Source: an uncultured Shinella sp. (lineage in GTDB: Bacteria; Pseudomonadota; Alphaproteobacteria; Rhizobiales; Rhizobiaceae). From it: a stretch of 38,893 nt of DNA. The stretch covers positions 1 to 38,893 of the forward strand of contig NZ_CAMLFY010000036.1 in assembly GCF_946479415.1 (NCBI RefSeq), read 5' to 3'. Within the stretch, counting starts at the first letter, position 1; the number at the start of each line of letters is the position of its first letter. Shown here piece after piece: positions 32,245 to 38,893 of the stretch. A program made the position numbers and the translations under genes. Below the pieces are notes generated by a model, which was not told where the DNA came from, made no database searches, and saw only the letters and a program-made list of their open reading frames with translations.

Positions 32245-32831
32245 TGGCCGACAAGGGTATCCGCATCACCATTTCAGACGAGCCTGTCATGGCCGCGCTT
32301 GAGCGGCTCGATGCAGCAACGGACAACCGTGCCCAGGCCGAGAACGCGATCGGCGCCTATCTCGTCACATCGACCCAGCGCCGTTTCGAGCGCCAGGCCG
32401 GCCCGGATGGCGCGCCGTGGCAGCGCCTTTCGCCGCGTACGGCAAACCGGCGGATCGGCAAGGGCCGTCGAGGCTACGAAAACATTTTGCGGGTTACGCG
32501 CCGCCTCGAGCAGAGCATCACCTATGCCGTAGATGATCATGAGATTGCGTGGGGCTCCAACGTTGTCTACGCGGCAATCCAGCACCTCGGCGGCGAGATC
32601 GATCGGCCCGAGCGCCAGCAGACGATCCACCAAAACTACGATGCAAAGACCGACACCTTCGATCCGAAGTTCCGGGCAAAGCGCCGCGCCAACTTCTCGC
32701 GAGACGTCACCGTCCCCGCTCACAAAGTGACGATCCCGGCGCGCCCGTATCTCGGGCTCGATGACGCCGATCGGCGCGAGATCCTCGCGATCGTCGAGGA
32801 CCACTACCGCACGGAAGGAGGTCTTCAATGA
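32244..32831 (+). CDS. Virion morphogenesis protein (Mu gpG-like tail completion)
   Basis: A 195-residue protein of the phage virion morphogenesis family (PF05069). It shows RFERQAGPDGAPWQRLSPRT, IGKGRRGYENILRVTRRLEQ, IAWGSNVVYAAIQHLGGEID and PARPYLGLDDADRREILAIV. In Mu the homologous gene lies between F and I; here it sits behind gp36, as in B3-like phages. It probably joins head and tail. One-base overlap upstream, ATGA overlap downstream. Confidence 0.88.
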   Translation: MADKGIRITISDEPVMAALERLDAATDNRAQAENAIGAYLVTSTQRRFERQAGPDGAPWQRLSPRTANRRIGKGRRGYENILRVTRRLEQSITYAVDDHEIAWGSNVVYAAIQHLGGEIDRPERQQTIHQNYDAKTDTFDPKFRAKRRANFSRDVTVPAHKVTIPARPYLGLDDADRREILAIVEDHYRTEGGLQ

Positions 32832-33250
32832 TCGCCGAAATTCAGGCGCAGCTCCGCGATGCGGCGGGTACGCCCTTCGCCCTGGTGGAAGGCGCTGTCT
32901 CGCTCGCGGCGGTCAAGGACCGTCCGACCGCCATGCCGGCCGCGTTTGTCATTCCGCTCCGCGACGCCTCGTCGGGCAATCAGCGCGCCACCGGCGGCGT
33001 GCTTCAGACGACGGCGGCCGATATCGGCGTTGTGCTGATCTTCGAAAACCTTGCCTCGCCCCTGGGTGATCCGGCCGCTGACGAGCTGGAGAGCCTCAAA
33101 GGATGGGTGCGCGCACGCCTCGTCGGTTTTGAAATCGATGAATGTGACCCGCTCGAGCACATCGAGGGCGAACTGGTGAAAGCCAGATCCGGCGTCGTGT
33201 GGTGGCAGGAAACCTTCGGCACCTCGTTCCTTCAGGAGGGAAACCAGTGA
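32828..33250 (+). CDS. DUF1834 protein (Mu gp37-like)
   Basis: A 140-residue protein of the DUF1834/gp37 type. It shows FALVEGAVSLAAVKDRPTAM, PAAFVIPLRDASSGNQRATG, then DIGVVLIFENLASPLGDPAA and a final WWQETFGTSFLQEGNQ. It is probably a tail terminator or head-tail joining protein. The ATGA overlap with the preceding gene suggests coupling. Confidence 0.82.
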   Translation: MIAEIQAQLRDAAGTPFALVEGAVSLAAVKDRPTAMPAAFVIPLRDASSGNQRATGGVLQTTAADIGVVLIFENLASPLGDPAADELESLKGWVRARLVGFEIDECDPLEHIEGELVKARSGVVWWQETFGTSFLQEGNQ

Positions 33251-33408
33251 AACGAGCCACAACAGGCGGGCGCTATGTCCGCGACACCGAAACGGGCGTG
33301 GTGAAGCGCGCGGAGATCGACGAGGCAAAGGCAAAGCCGGCGCCGCCGGCCGAGGAACCGGTGCCCGAGCCCCAGACCAAGACGCCCTCGGGCGGGAAAG
33401 GTAAGTAA
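33247..33408 (+). CDS. Small phage protein, gp38 position
   Basis: A 53-residue protein from GTG 33247, overlapping the previous stop (GTGA). The start KRATTGGRYVRDTETGVVKR resembles short virion proteins of the gp38/DUF2635 position; the rest is Pro/Lys/Glu-rich and likely disordered. Function unknown. Confidence 0.55.
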   Translation: MKRATTGGRYVRDTETGVVKRAEIDEAKAKPAPPAEEPVPEPQTKTPSGGKGK

Positions 33409-33410
33409 AC

Positions 33411-34340
33411 ATGGCAACCCGCCGCTGGCGCAAGCTCGCCATTCTCCACAAGATCGAGGCTACCTATGGCGTCGACGCGACGCCCGTGGCCGCGAACGCC
33501 CTCGTCGGCACGAATGTGACCTTCACGCCGATGGAAGGTCAGGAGGTCGCCCGAGATCTTCTGCTCCCATACCTCGGCAACCAGGGCATTATCCTCGCCG
33601 GCATCTATGGTCGGCTGGAATTCGATATCGAGATCGCCGGTTCGGGCGCCGCCGGCACGCCGCCGGCTTACGGCTCGATTTTGCGCGTCGCCGGCATGAC
33701 TGAGACGATTACGGCCGCGACGTCGGTCGAATACGAATTCATCGACGACGAGGTGGAAAGCGGCTCGATCTACTTCGTGATGGACAAGGTCCGTCACATT
33801 CTGCTCGGCGGCCAGGCCAACATCACACTCAACTTTGCTCCCTTGGCGATCCCGCGTTTCCGCGTGACCTATGTCGGCCTGTTCGGCACCATTTCCGACG
33901 TGGTCAGCATGCCGGCCGTAACGATGGATGATTGGCAGACGCCTCTGACGGTATCGAAGGCCAACACCGTCATGTCGCTTCATGCATGGCCCTCGATCGC
34001 CGAGAGCCTGTCGATCGACTTCGGCAATGTGCTGACGCCGCGCTTCCTCATCGGCGATGAACGCGTGCTGATTTCCGACCGCAGCAGCACCGGCACGGCG
34101 GTTGTCGAGGCAAAATCACTCGCCACGATCGACTGGTTTGCCCGCGCGATCAGCCGCGAGCGTGGGGCCTTGTCGCTCGTTCACGGCAAGACCGCCGGCA
34201 ACATCGTCGAGGTCACGGCGCCGGCCGTCGAGATCGGCCGCGTCACGCAAGGGCAGACCAACAACATCCTGAACTATTCCCTTCCGCTCTCGATCTGCCC
34301 GACAGACGGCCTCGACGAGCTGAAGCTCACCATCCGTTGA
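33411..34340 (+). CDS. Phage tail tube protein (non-contractile tail)
   Basis: A 309-residue protein consistent with a siphovirus major tail protein. It shows WRKLAILHKIEATYGVDATP, then VTFTPMEGQEVARDLLLPYL and a beta-rich body with ARAISRERGALSLVHGKTAG and QGQTNNILNYSLPLSICPTD. There is no tail sheath gene next to it, unlike Mu (gene L). This is the clearest sign that the tail is not contractile. A hairpin overlaps its stop codon. Confidence 0.8.
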   Translation: MATRRWRKLAILHKIEATYGVDATPVAANALVGTNVTFTPMEGQEVARDLLLPYLGNQGIILAGIYGRLEFDIEIAGSGAAGTPPAYGSILRVAGMTETITAATSVEYEFIDDEVESGSIYFVMDKVRHILLGGQANITLNFAPLAIPRFRVTYVGLFGTISDVVSMPAVTMDDWQTPLTVSKANTVMSLHAWPSIAESLSIDFGNVLTPRFLIGDERVLISDRSSTGTAVVEAKSLATIDWFARAISRERGALSLVHGKTAGNIVEVTAPAVEIGRVTQGQTNNILNYSLPLSICPTDGLDELKLTIR

Positions 34341-34360
34341 AGGCGCTTTAAGGCGCCTTC
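34339..34360 (+). other. Hairpin over the tail tube stop codon
   Basis: An inverted repeat, GAAGGCGC/GCGCCTTC, with a 6-base loop covers the last two bases of the stop codon and the spacer. No T-run follows, so it is more likely an mRNA-stabilising or processing hairpin than a terminator. It begins GAAG and ends CTTC like the late dyads but differs in length and core. Confidence 0.5.
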
Positions 34361-34389
34361 ACACCCCTTTCAAACGCTCGGAGAAACCC

Positions 34390-34791
34390 ATGAAATTCAA
34401 GCTTGTCGAAACCTACCGCTACTGGTGGCCGGTCATCGTGCGCATGCCGGACGAACACACACCCGGAAAGATGGTCGAGCACGAACTCAAGGTGCTGTTC
34501 GAACCGCAACCGCGCGAAGAGGCGGTGAAAGCGGCGGAAGCCTACGCCAAGCTGAAGACCGCCCGCGCCCAGGCCGACCACGAGCACCAGCAGCTCCTCG
34601 CCGTCGTGAAGAACTGGGACGAGATCGAGGACCAGGACAAGAACCCGATCCCGTTTTCGGAAGCGAGTTTCCTCCAGGCACTGGAGTTTCCGTGGTTCCG
34701 AATGGGTGTCTACAACGCCTACACCGACAGCCTCAACGGCATCGAGGCGCGCGTGGGAAACTCACCGACGCCGCCCGCGCCTGGGCACTGA
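34390..34791 (+). CDS. Tail assembly chaperone G-like protein
   Basis: A 133-residue protein (MKFKLVETYRYWWPVIVRMP) with a mid-part charged helix, matching in size and place the lambda G chaperone that precedes the tape measure gene. Near its end the reading frame contains GGGAAAC (34755-34761) in the phase G GGA AAC. Ribosomes slipping back one base there would enter the frame of the DUF1799 segment at 34761-35141, giving a 250-residue GT-type protein. It binds the tape measure protein before tube assembly in lambda; here that is inferred. Confidence 0.78.
   Translation: MKFKLVETYRYWWPVIVRMPDEHTPGKMVEHELKVLFEPQPREEAVKAAEAYAKLKTARAQADHEHQQLLAVVKNWDEIEDQDKNPIPFSEASFLQALEFPWFRMGVYNAYTDSLNGIEARVGNSPTPPAPGH
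34755..34761 (+). other. -1 programmed frameshift site GGGAAAC
   Basis: The heptamer fits X_XXY_YYZ in the G frame (codons GGA, AAC after the first G). Slippage gives GGG, AAA and then CTC in the -1 frame. Lambda uses GGGAAAG at the same place. A short possible stem, CCGAC/GTCGG (34765-34769 and 34797-34801), lies just downstream. The G frame stops at 34791 and the -1 frame continues to 35141. Confidence 0.75.
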
Positions 34792-35141
34792 ACCGGGTCG
34801 GCCGCGTCGACGATCGCGCGCCCGCGACGGTGGACACCGGTGTTGCATCGGAGTTCGCGCTGATGGGGCACCAAGTGCCCTTGGAAGAAACTGAAACAGC
34901 AGACGGTGAGGTTTTCGAGGTGTGGAAGGAGAACTGGGAAAGCCTGCGCGCCTTCCGCGCCCTCGAAACCCAATGGCGTGCCGTCGCTGGCCTCGCCCGC
35001 ATCATCTGGCTCGGGATCGATTTCAACGCTGCAGACGTGGTTTTACGCCGCTTCAAGTCGCCTGATCATGTCTTCGAAGACCTGATCGCCATGGAAGACG
35101 CGGCGCTTGCCGTGTTTGGGGAGGTCGATCGTGAACAGTAA
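34761..35141 (+). CDS. DUF1799-like T segment, reached by -1 frameshift
   Basis: A 126-codon stretch beginning LTDAARAWALNRVGRVDD, with EFALMGHQVPLEETETADGE, FEVWKENWESLRAFRALETQ and WRAVAGLARIIWLGIDFNAA. It resembles the DUF1799 tail proteins that sit before tape measure genes. No in-frame start with a good ribosome site is seen (GTG 34830 and ATG 34863 are weak), which supports synthesis as the C-terminal half of a G-T fusion. It is the tail chaperone part that recruits tail tube protein in lambda. It overlaps the tape measure start by 11 bases. Confidence 0.72.
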   Translation, partial: LTDAARAWALNRVGRVDDRAPATVDTGVASEFALMGHQVPLEETETADGEVFEVWKENWESLRAFRALETQWRAVAGLARIIWLGIDFNAADVVLRRFKSPDHVFEDLIAMEDAALAVFGEVDREQ

Positions 35142-38100
35142 TCTTCCCAAGTTTGCCATGGTGATGACGTCCAACGATGAGGACGTCAAGCGCTCGATCC
35201 GCGAGGCCCGTGCCGGCCTCCAGGGGGTCTCCGACGAAGCCGCGAAGTCGGCGCCGGCCTTTGACGCTCAGGCGCAAGCCGCCGAGCGCGCGGCGAATGC
35301 TTCCCGAGATCTTGCCAGGGCGGCAGAACTCGGCGCGTCTTCGGCACATCGCACGATCGCCGGCATTGGCGCATCGGCTGACGCGGCAATCCCGAGCATG
35401 GAGCGCTTGATCAATGCCTTCGCCGGCATCAGCGCCCCCGCCGCAAATCGTAACGGTCGCATGGCCGACATCGATGCGTACGGGCAAAAGCTCGACCAGT
35501 TGCAGGCGAAGTTTGACCCACTGTTTGCCGCGCAGCAGCGATACCAGCAAAAGCTGGGGGAGATCGCCGAGGCCGAACGCTACGGCGCGATCAGCGCATC
35601 GGCCGCAATCGACGCACGCCTTCGCGAGAGCAATTCCTACAACGCCCTGGTCCACAATCTCGATCGACTTGCAGCGGCCCGAAAGGCCGCGGCCGAGGGC
35701 GCCGTGCAGAGCGTGACGATCGTGCCCGATCGAGGCGCTGACATCGAAGCCTACGGCCGCCGGCTGGATCAGCTCCAGGCAAAGTTCGATCCGCTCTTCG
35801 ACGCGCAGCAGCGGTACAAGCAGAAGCTGGCCGAGATCGCGGAAGCGGAGCGATTTGGCGCGATCAGCGCCACCGCAGCGATCAATGCGCGCCTGCAGGA
35901 GACCAACGCCTACAATGCGCTCGTCAACAACGCCGATCGCCTCGGCGCGGCCCGTAAAGCTGCCGCTGAAGGCGCGGTCGCCCGTCGCACGGTAACCCGC
36001 GATCGCGAAGCCGATATTGCCGCTTTCTTCGATCAACGCGATGCCACTCGCGCCCGCCATGATCCGCGTTTTGCCGTCCTGACGTCCTACCGCGAGAAGC
36101 TGGCCGAGATCCGCAAAGATCTTCGCGCCGGCGCAATCGACCAGGACGTTGCCACGGCTGCGATCCAGCGCCACCGTCAAGCCGCCCTCGCGATGGTTGC
36201 GGCGCTGAAGGGCCGGGAGACAGGCAGCAGCGGTGACCGCTTCCGCGTCCAGAACCTCGGCTACCAGATTTTCGATATCGGGCAGTCCAGCGCGCTCGGC
36301 ATGCCGTTGCCCATGGTCGCGATGCAGCAGCTTCCCCAGATCATCCAGCTCTATGCCGGCCAGGGCGGCATGAACGCGGCTGTCAAGGATTTCGGGACCA
36401 TCGCTTCCGGCGCCGCCAAGCTCGCAACGCCGCTAACGCTGGGCATCGCGGGTCTGACCGCCGTCGTGGGGACCAGCCTTATCGCGTGGAACGGCTACCT
36501 CAAGTCAACGAAAGAAGTCGAGACGGCGGCGGCCGGCCTTGGTCGGGCCGTGGCCGGTACCGCATCCGAAATGGAGCGAGCCGCCCAGAACGGAGCATCG
36601 GCTGCAGGCATATCGGTTGCGTCCGCGCGCTCGATGGAAGCGCAGTTCCTGCGCACGGGCCGGATTGGCTCCGAGAACTTCGAAGCGCTCATCGGGCTTT
36701 CAAAGAATTTTGCCGCGACGCTCGGCATCAGCACCGACGAGGCCGGGCAGACGCTCGCCGACATGTTCGCGGATCCGGCAAAGGCCGCGCAGACGCTCTA
36801 TCAGCAATATGGCCTCATCGATGCCGCCACGGCACGGCAGGCAACGAACCTAGCGCGCCAGAACCGCCAGTCGGAAGCCCAGGCGTTGCTGCTCGATGCC
36901 CTGCCGGACCGGCTGGCAAGCGCTGCCGAGGCGACAACGGCGTGGGGTCGCATCTGGGATGACGTCGCCAGACGGGCAAGTGACGCCGCAGACGCAATCG
37001 GCGGCGCGATCGAAGCCGGGCTTAGCGCACCATCGCTTGACGATCAGTTGGCGCTTGCTCGCTTGCGAGCGCAGAGCATCAATGGCGATATCGTCCTTCG
37101 CAATCTGCCATTCCTCGCCGATAGCGCCAACGGCGATCTCGCACGGCTCGAAGCGGAAAAGAAGACGCGGGACGAGGCAGATGCCAAGCGCAAGCAGGAC
37201 GCCGAGAACATCCTGCGGAGCCAGCGCGTTCGCTCCATCGCCGACGCCTCAGGCGCGAACGATCGCCGTTTGCGTGTCGAAGCCCTGCAAAACGATATCC
37301 GCACGCTTGAAGACGGGCAGTCGCTGCCGAACCGCGACCCTGCATTGGCCACGCGGGATGCATCGGCGCTGGAAGCCAAGCGCCGCGTGCTCGAGGCCCT
37401 GTCCAACGAGCAAGCCCGGCTGAGTGAACTCGACCGGCTCGACATTCAGATCCAGAACGAGCGCAACCCCATTTTGCGCGCGGATCTTGAGGCTCGCCGC
37501 GTGCGCATCGAAATGTCCGACAGAGAGGTGGCCAGCGAAAAGCTCGCCGCCGAAGCCAATCGGGCGCGCAACCGCATCATTCAGGAAACGATCGCGTCGG
37601 GCCGAACCCAGGCGTCGGACATGCAGGTCGAGCTGGAGAGCCGGACGCGTCTGAACAGCCTCGTGGCAAGCGGGGCCCTCACGTCGGCCGACGCGAACCG
37701 TTTGCTCCAGGAGGAGGCAACGCTTCGGCCCCTGATCGCGGCTGCGGCGCTGGCTGAAGGCGAGGCTAAAAGCCAGCTTGAAGAGGTCGTTTCGAACCTG
37801 AAGGCCGCATATGCAGGCCTCGCCGAGCAGGAAAAGCTCGCTTCGGCACAGCAGTTCGTGCGGGGGCAAGGGGAAAAGCTAGAGCAGTTGCGCCTTGAAC
37901 AAGCGCTGATCGGCCAGAACGACGCGGTGCGCGGCCGTGCGATCGCTCGACTCGAAGTGGAACAGGAAATCCGCAGGCGCGGTCTCGACGCCCAAAGCGC
38001 AATCGCCCAGGCCATGCGCGCCAATGCTGACGCGGCCGCGACGCTCAACCGCCAGATCGAGCGGCAGGCCGATGCTTGGGACAAGGTGCGCGGCGCCGGT

Positions 38101-38893
38101 GAGAACGCGATCGACACGATCTTTGATGCCGCCTCCGAAGGTGACTTCGACGATCTCCTGGAGACGATCGGCAAGGATTTCAGCAAGACACTTCTGGAAC
38201 TCGGCGGCGCCAACCCGCTGAAGAATGCGCTCCTCGGTACCGACCACGCGACGCTTTCCGACGTCGGCGGTCTCGGTGGGATCATGAAGCGTCTCATGGG
38301 CGGCACAAGCGCGGACCCCGGCGCTCTTGTCAGCCAGGCGCTCGGCCAGAACGTCGGCGCCATGACCGTCACGGCGGGCACAGTCATGATCAACGGTGGT
38401 GTCGGCGGCTTGCCGTCGCTCCTGAACCCGGCCGCAAACGACAACGGGCAGGTCGGCAACCTCCTGAAGGCCGCCGGGACGACCAAGACCGGCATTCCGC
38501 TTTCTGAAGTCGTCGCCGGCAGCGGGCTCACCGCGAAAGTCTCGTCCGAATATGCCCCTCGGTTCCAAGGGCTGCTCAATGACCTGAAGGCGGCCGGCTA
38601 CAATGTTAGCTCACTCGGCGAAGGCGGTTACAGCTATCGCAATGTCGCCGGCACGGGAAATCTGTCCAGGCACGCTTTCGGCGAAGCGATCGATATCAAT
38701 CCGCGTGCCAACCCTTGGAGCCATACGTTCAAGACGGACCTACCGTCCAACATCAACGACCTCGCCCAGAAGAATGGCCTCACGTGGGGTGGTAACTGGC
38801 GCAAGCCGGATACCATGCACTTCCAGGTCGACAAGTCGATCGACAATGCATCGCTCGCCCTGAACGGCCTCACGAAAAGCGCCCAGACGACAC
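35131..38893 (+). CDS. Tail tape measure protein with C-terminal M15-like peptidase, partial
   Basis: The frame is open from GTG 35131 to the window end (at least 1254 codons); the stop is outside. GGGGAGG (35118-35124) gives a good ribosome site. Residues ~114-360 hold three 91-residue tandem repeats (IDAYGQKLDQLQAKFDPLF, IEAYGRRLDQLQAKFDPLF, then a diverged copy). Residues ~390-620 match lambda-type tape measure domains, with a hydrophobic segment near 431-453, followed by a long coiled-coil region. Near residues 1150-1231 there is an M15-type peptidase motif: SRHAFGEAID (H1181, D1188) and PDTMHF (D1227, H1230). The protein sets tail length and may cut cell wall during DNA entry. Confidence 0.88.
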   Translation, partial: MNSNLPKFAMVMTSNDEDVKRSIREARAGLQGVSDEAAKSAPAFDAQAQAAERAANASRDLARAAELGASSAHRTIAGIGASADAAIPSMERLINAFAGISAPAANRNGRMADIDAYGQKLDQLQAKFDPLFAAQQRYQQKLGEIAEAERYGAISASAAIDARLRESNSYNALVHNLDRLAAARKAAAEGAVQSVTIVPDRGADIEAYGRRLDQLQAKFDPLFDAQQRYKQKLAEIAEAERFGAISATAAINARLQETNAYNALVNNADRLGAARKAAAEGAVARRTVTRDREADIAAFFDQRDATRARHDPRFAVLTSYREKLAEIRKDLRAGAIDQDVATAAIQRHRQAALAMVAALKGRETGSSGDRFRVQNLGYQIFDIGQSSALGMPLPMVAMQQLPQIIQLYAGQGGMNAAVKDFGTIASGAAKLATPLTLGIAGLTAVVGTSLIAWNGYLKSTKEVETAAAGLGRAVAGTASEMERAAQNGASAAGISVASARSMEAQFLRTGRIGSENFEALIGLSKNFAATLGISTDEAGQTLADMFADPAKAAQTLYQQYGLIDAATARQATNLARQNRQSEAQALLLDALPDRLASAAEATTAWGRIWDDVARRASDAADAIGGAIEAGLSAPSLDDQLALARLRAQSINGDIVLRNLPFLADSANGDLARLEAEKKTRDEADAKRKQDAENILRSQRVRSIADASGANDRRLRVEALQNDIRTLEDGQSLPNRDPALATRDASALEAKRRVLEALSNEQARLSELDRLDIQIQNERNPILRADLEARRVRIEMSDREVASEKLAAEANRARNRIIQETIASGRTQASDMQVELESRTRLNSLVASGALTSADANRLLQEEATLRPLIAAAALAEGEAKSQLEEVVSNLKAAYAGLAEQEKLASAQQFVRGQGEKLEQLRLEQALIGQNDAVRGRAIARLEVEQEIRRRGLDAQSAIAQAMRANADAAATLNRQIERQADAWDKVRGAGENAIDTIFDAASEGDFDDLLETIGKDFSKTLLELGGANPLKNALLGTDHATLSDVGGLGGIMKRLMGGTSADPGALVSQALGQNVGAMTVTAGTVMINGGVGGLPSLLNPAANDNGQVGNLLKAAGTTKTGIPLSEVVAGSGLTAKVSSEYAPRFQGLLNDLKAAGYNVSSLGEGGYSYRNVAGTGNLSRHAFGEAIDINPRANPWSHTFKTDLPSNINDLAQKNGLTWGGNWRKPDTMHFQVDKSIDNASLALNGLTKSAQTT
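35470..36204 (+). repeat. Three 273-bp in-frame tandem repeats in the tape measure gene
   Basis: Repeats begin at 35470, 35743 and 36016, exactly 273 bp (91 codons) apart. The first two are highly similar at the protein level (LDQLQAKFDPLF, AQQRY, EIAEAER, GAISA, AARKAAAEGAV). The third is more diverged (YREKLAEIRKDLRAGAI) and ends near 36204. Confidence 0.8.

Larger units (their letters stand above)
8537..38893 (+). mobile_element. Mu-like (transposable) prophage, left ~30.4 kb, right end outside the window
   Basis: Gene content and order are those of a Mu-like phage: repressor, Ner, transposase A, ATPase B, GemA, Mor activator, lysis, terminase, portal, MuF, protease/scaffold, head, gp36, virion morphogenesis and gp37. 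It is followed by a siphovirus-type tail (tail tube, G/GT, tape measure). The left boundary is placed at the TG dinucleotide at 8537. That is where transporter coding similarity stops and a repeat array starts. Mu-type insertion makes a 5-bp duplication, so TGAAA (8532-8536) should recur after the right end. No disrupted phage gene is seen, so the element could be functional. Confidence 0.9.

Noticed and set aside
34339..34360. Possible third late activator dyad (GAAG...CTTC)
   Set aside because: It is 22 bp long with a different core, lacks the TGAC flank and covers a stop codon; more likely an RNA hairpin.
34425..34760. The part of the -1 frame overlapping the G-like gene as an independent gene
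   Set aside because: The Arg/Gly-rich product is a frame shadow; only the part after the slippery site has family character.
1..38893. tRNA, rRNA and CRISPR arrays
   Set aside because: I looked for cloverleaf-like and regularly spaced direct repeats and saw none; the 10-bp array at the phage end has no spacers.

Overview
The window is a high-GC alphaproteobacterial chromosome, most likely from the Rhizobiaceae (Rhizobium, Shinella, Ensifer or Agrobacterium type). It carries a transposable, Mu-like prophage that runs off the right edge. The family calls rest on reading the translated sequences, and no database search was possible.

Positions 1-8536 are host DNA. In order: the 3' end of an RTX-type secreted protein gene; a periplasmic esterase-like/phytase-like protein; an AraC-family regulator divergent from a DUF2000 gene; a second RTX-type gene with a homologous C-terminal secretion module and a near-identical terminator; ribonuclease D (rnd); a Tat-exported multicopper oxidase; and the C-terminal half of a major facilitator transporter. 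The transporter gene is broken where the prophage begins.

Positions 8537 to the window end are the left part of the prophage. Its left end starts with TG and carries a 10-bp-periodic repeat array. A leftward lysogeny operon follows, with a LexA-like S24 repressor and a lipoprotein. Next is an operator region with several inverted repeats. The rightward early operon has a Ner-like regulator, a ParB-like protein, tiny membrane proteins, a DDE transposase (MuA type), an AAA+ target-selection ATPase (MuB type), a run of about a dozen small and mostly unknown genes, DUF3164, GemA, an ASCH-like protein and a Mor-type activator. Nearly every pair of early genes overlaps by 1-8 bases, so translation is probably coupled.

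The late region starts after the activator gene. It contains a GH19 endolysin, a holin candidate, a DUF2730 membrane/coiled-coil protein, a small winged-helix-like protein, terminase small and large subunits, portal, and a MuF head protein with an extra C-terminal domain. Then come the protease with a nested scaffold, decoration protein, major head subunit, head completion genes, a tail tube protein, tail assembly chaperones G and GT linked by a -1 frameshift, and a very long tape measure gene still open at the window end. No tail sheath gene follows the head genes, so the virion is probably a siphovirus: a Mu-type replication and head module with a lambda/B3-type flexible tail.

The most useful new observations are these. 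(1) A conserved 20-bp dyad appears only twice, directly before the lysis/head operon and before the protease operon. It is a strong candidate for the binding site of the Mor-like activator. (2) The G/GT gene pair has a correctly phased slippery heptamer, GGGAAAC. (3) The tape measure protein has three 91-residue tandem repeats and a C-terminal M15-type peptidase motif. (4) The MuF protein has an extra C-terminal domain resembling phage-borne BECR-fold nucleases. (5) A lipoprotein is co-transcribed with the repressor and is a candidate superinfection-exclusion or conversion gene.
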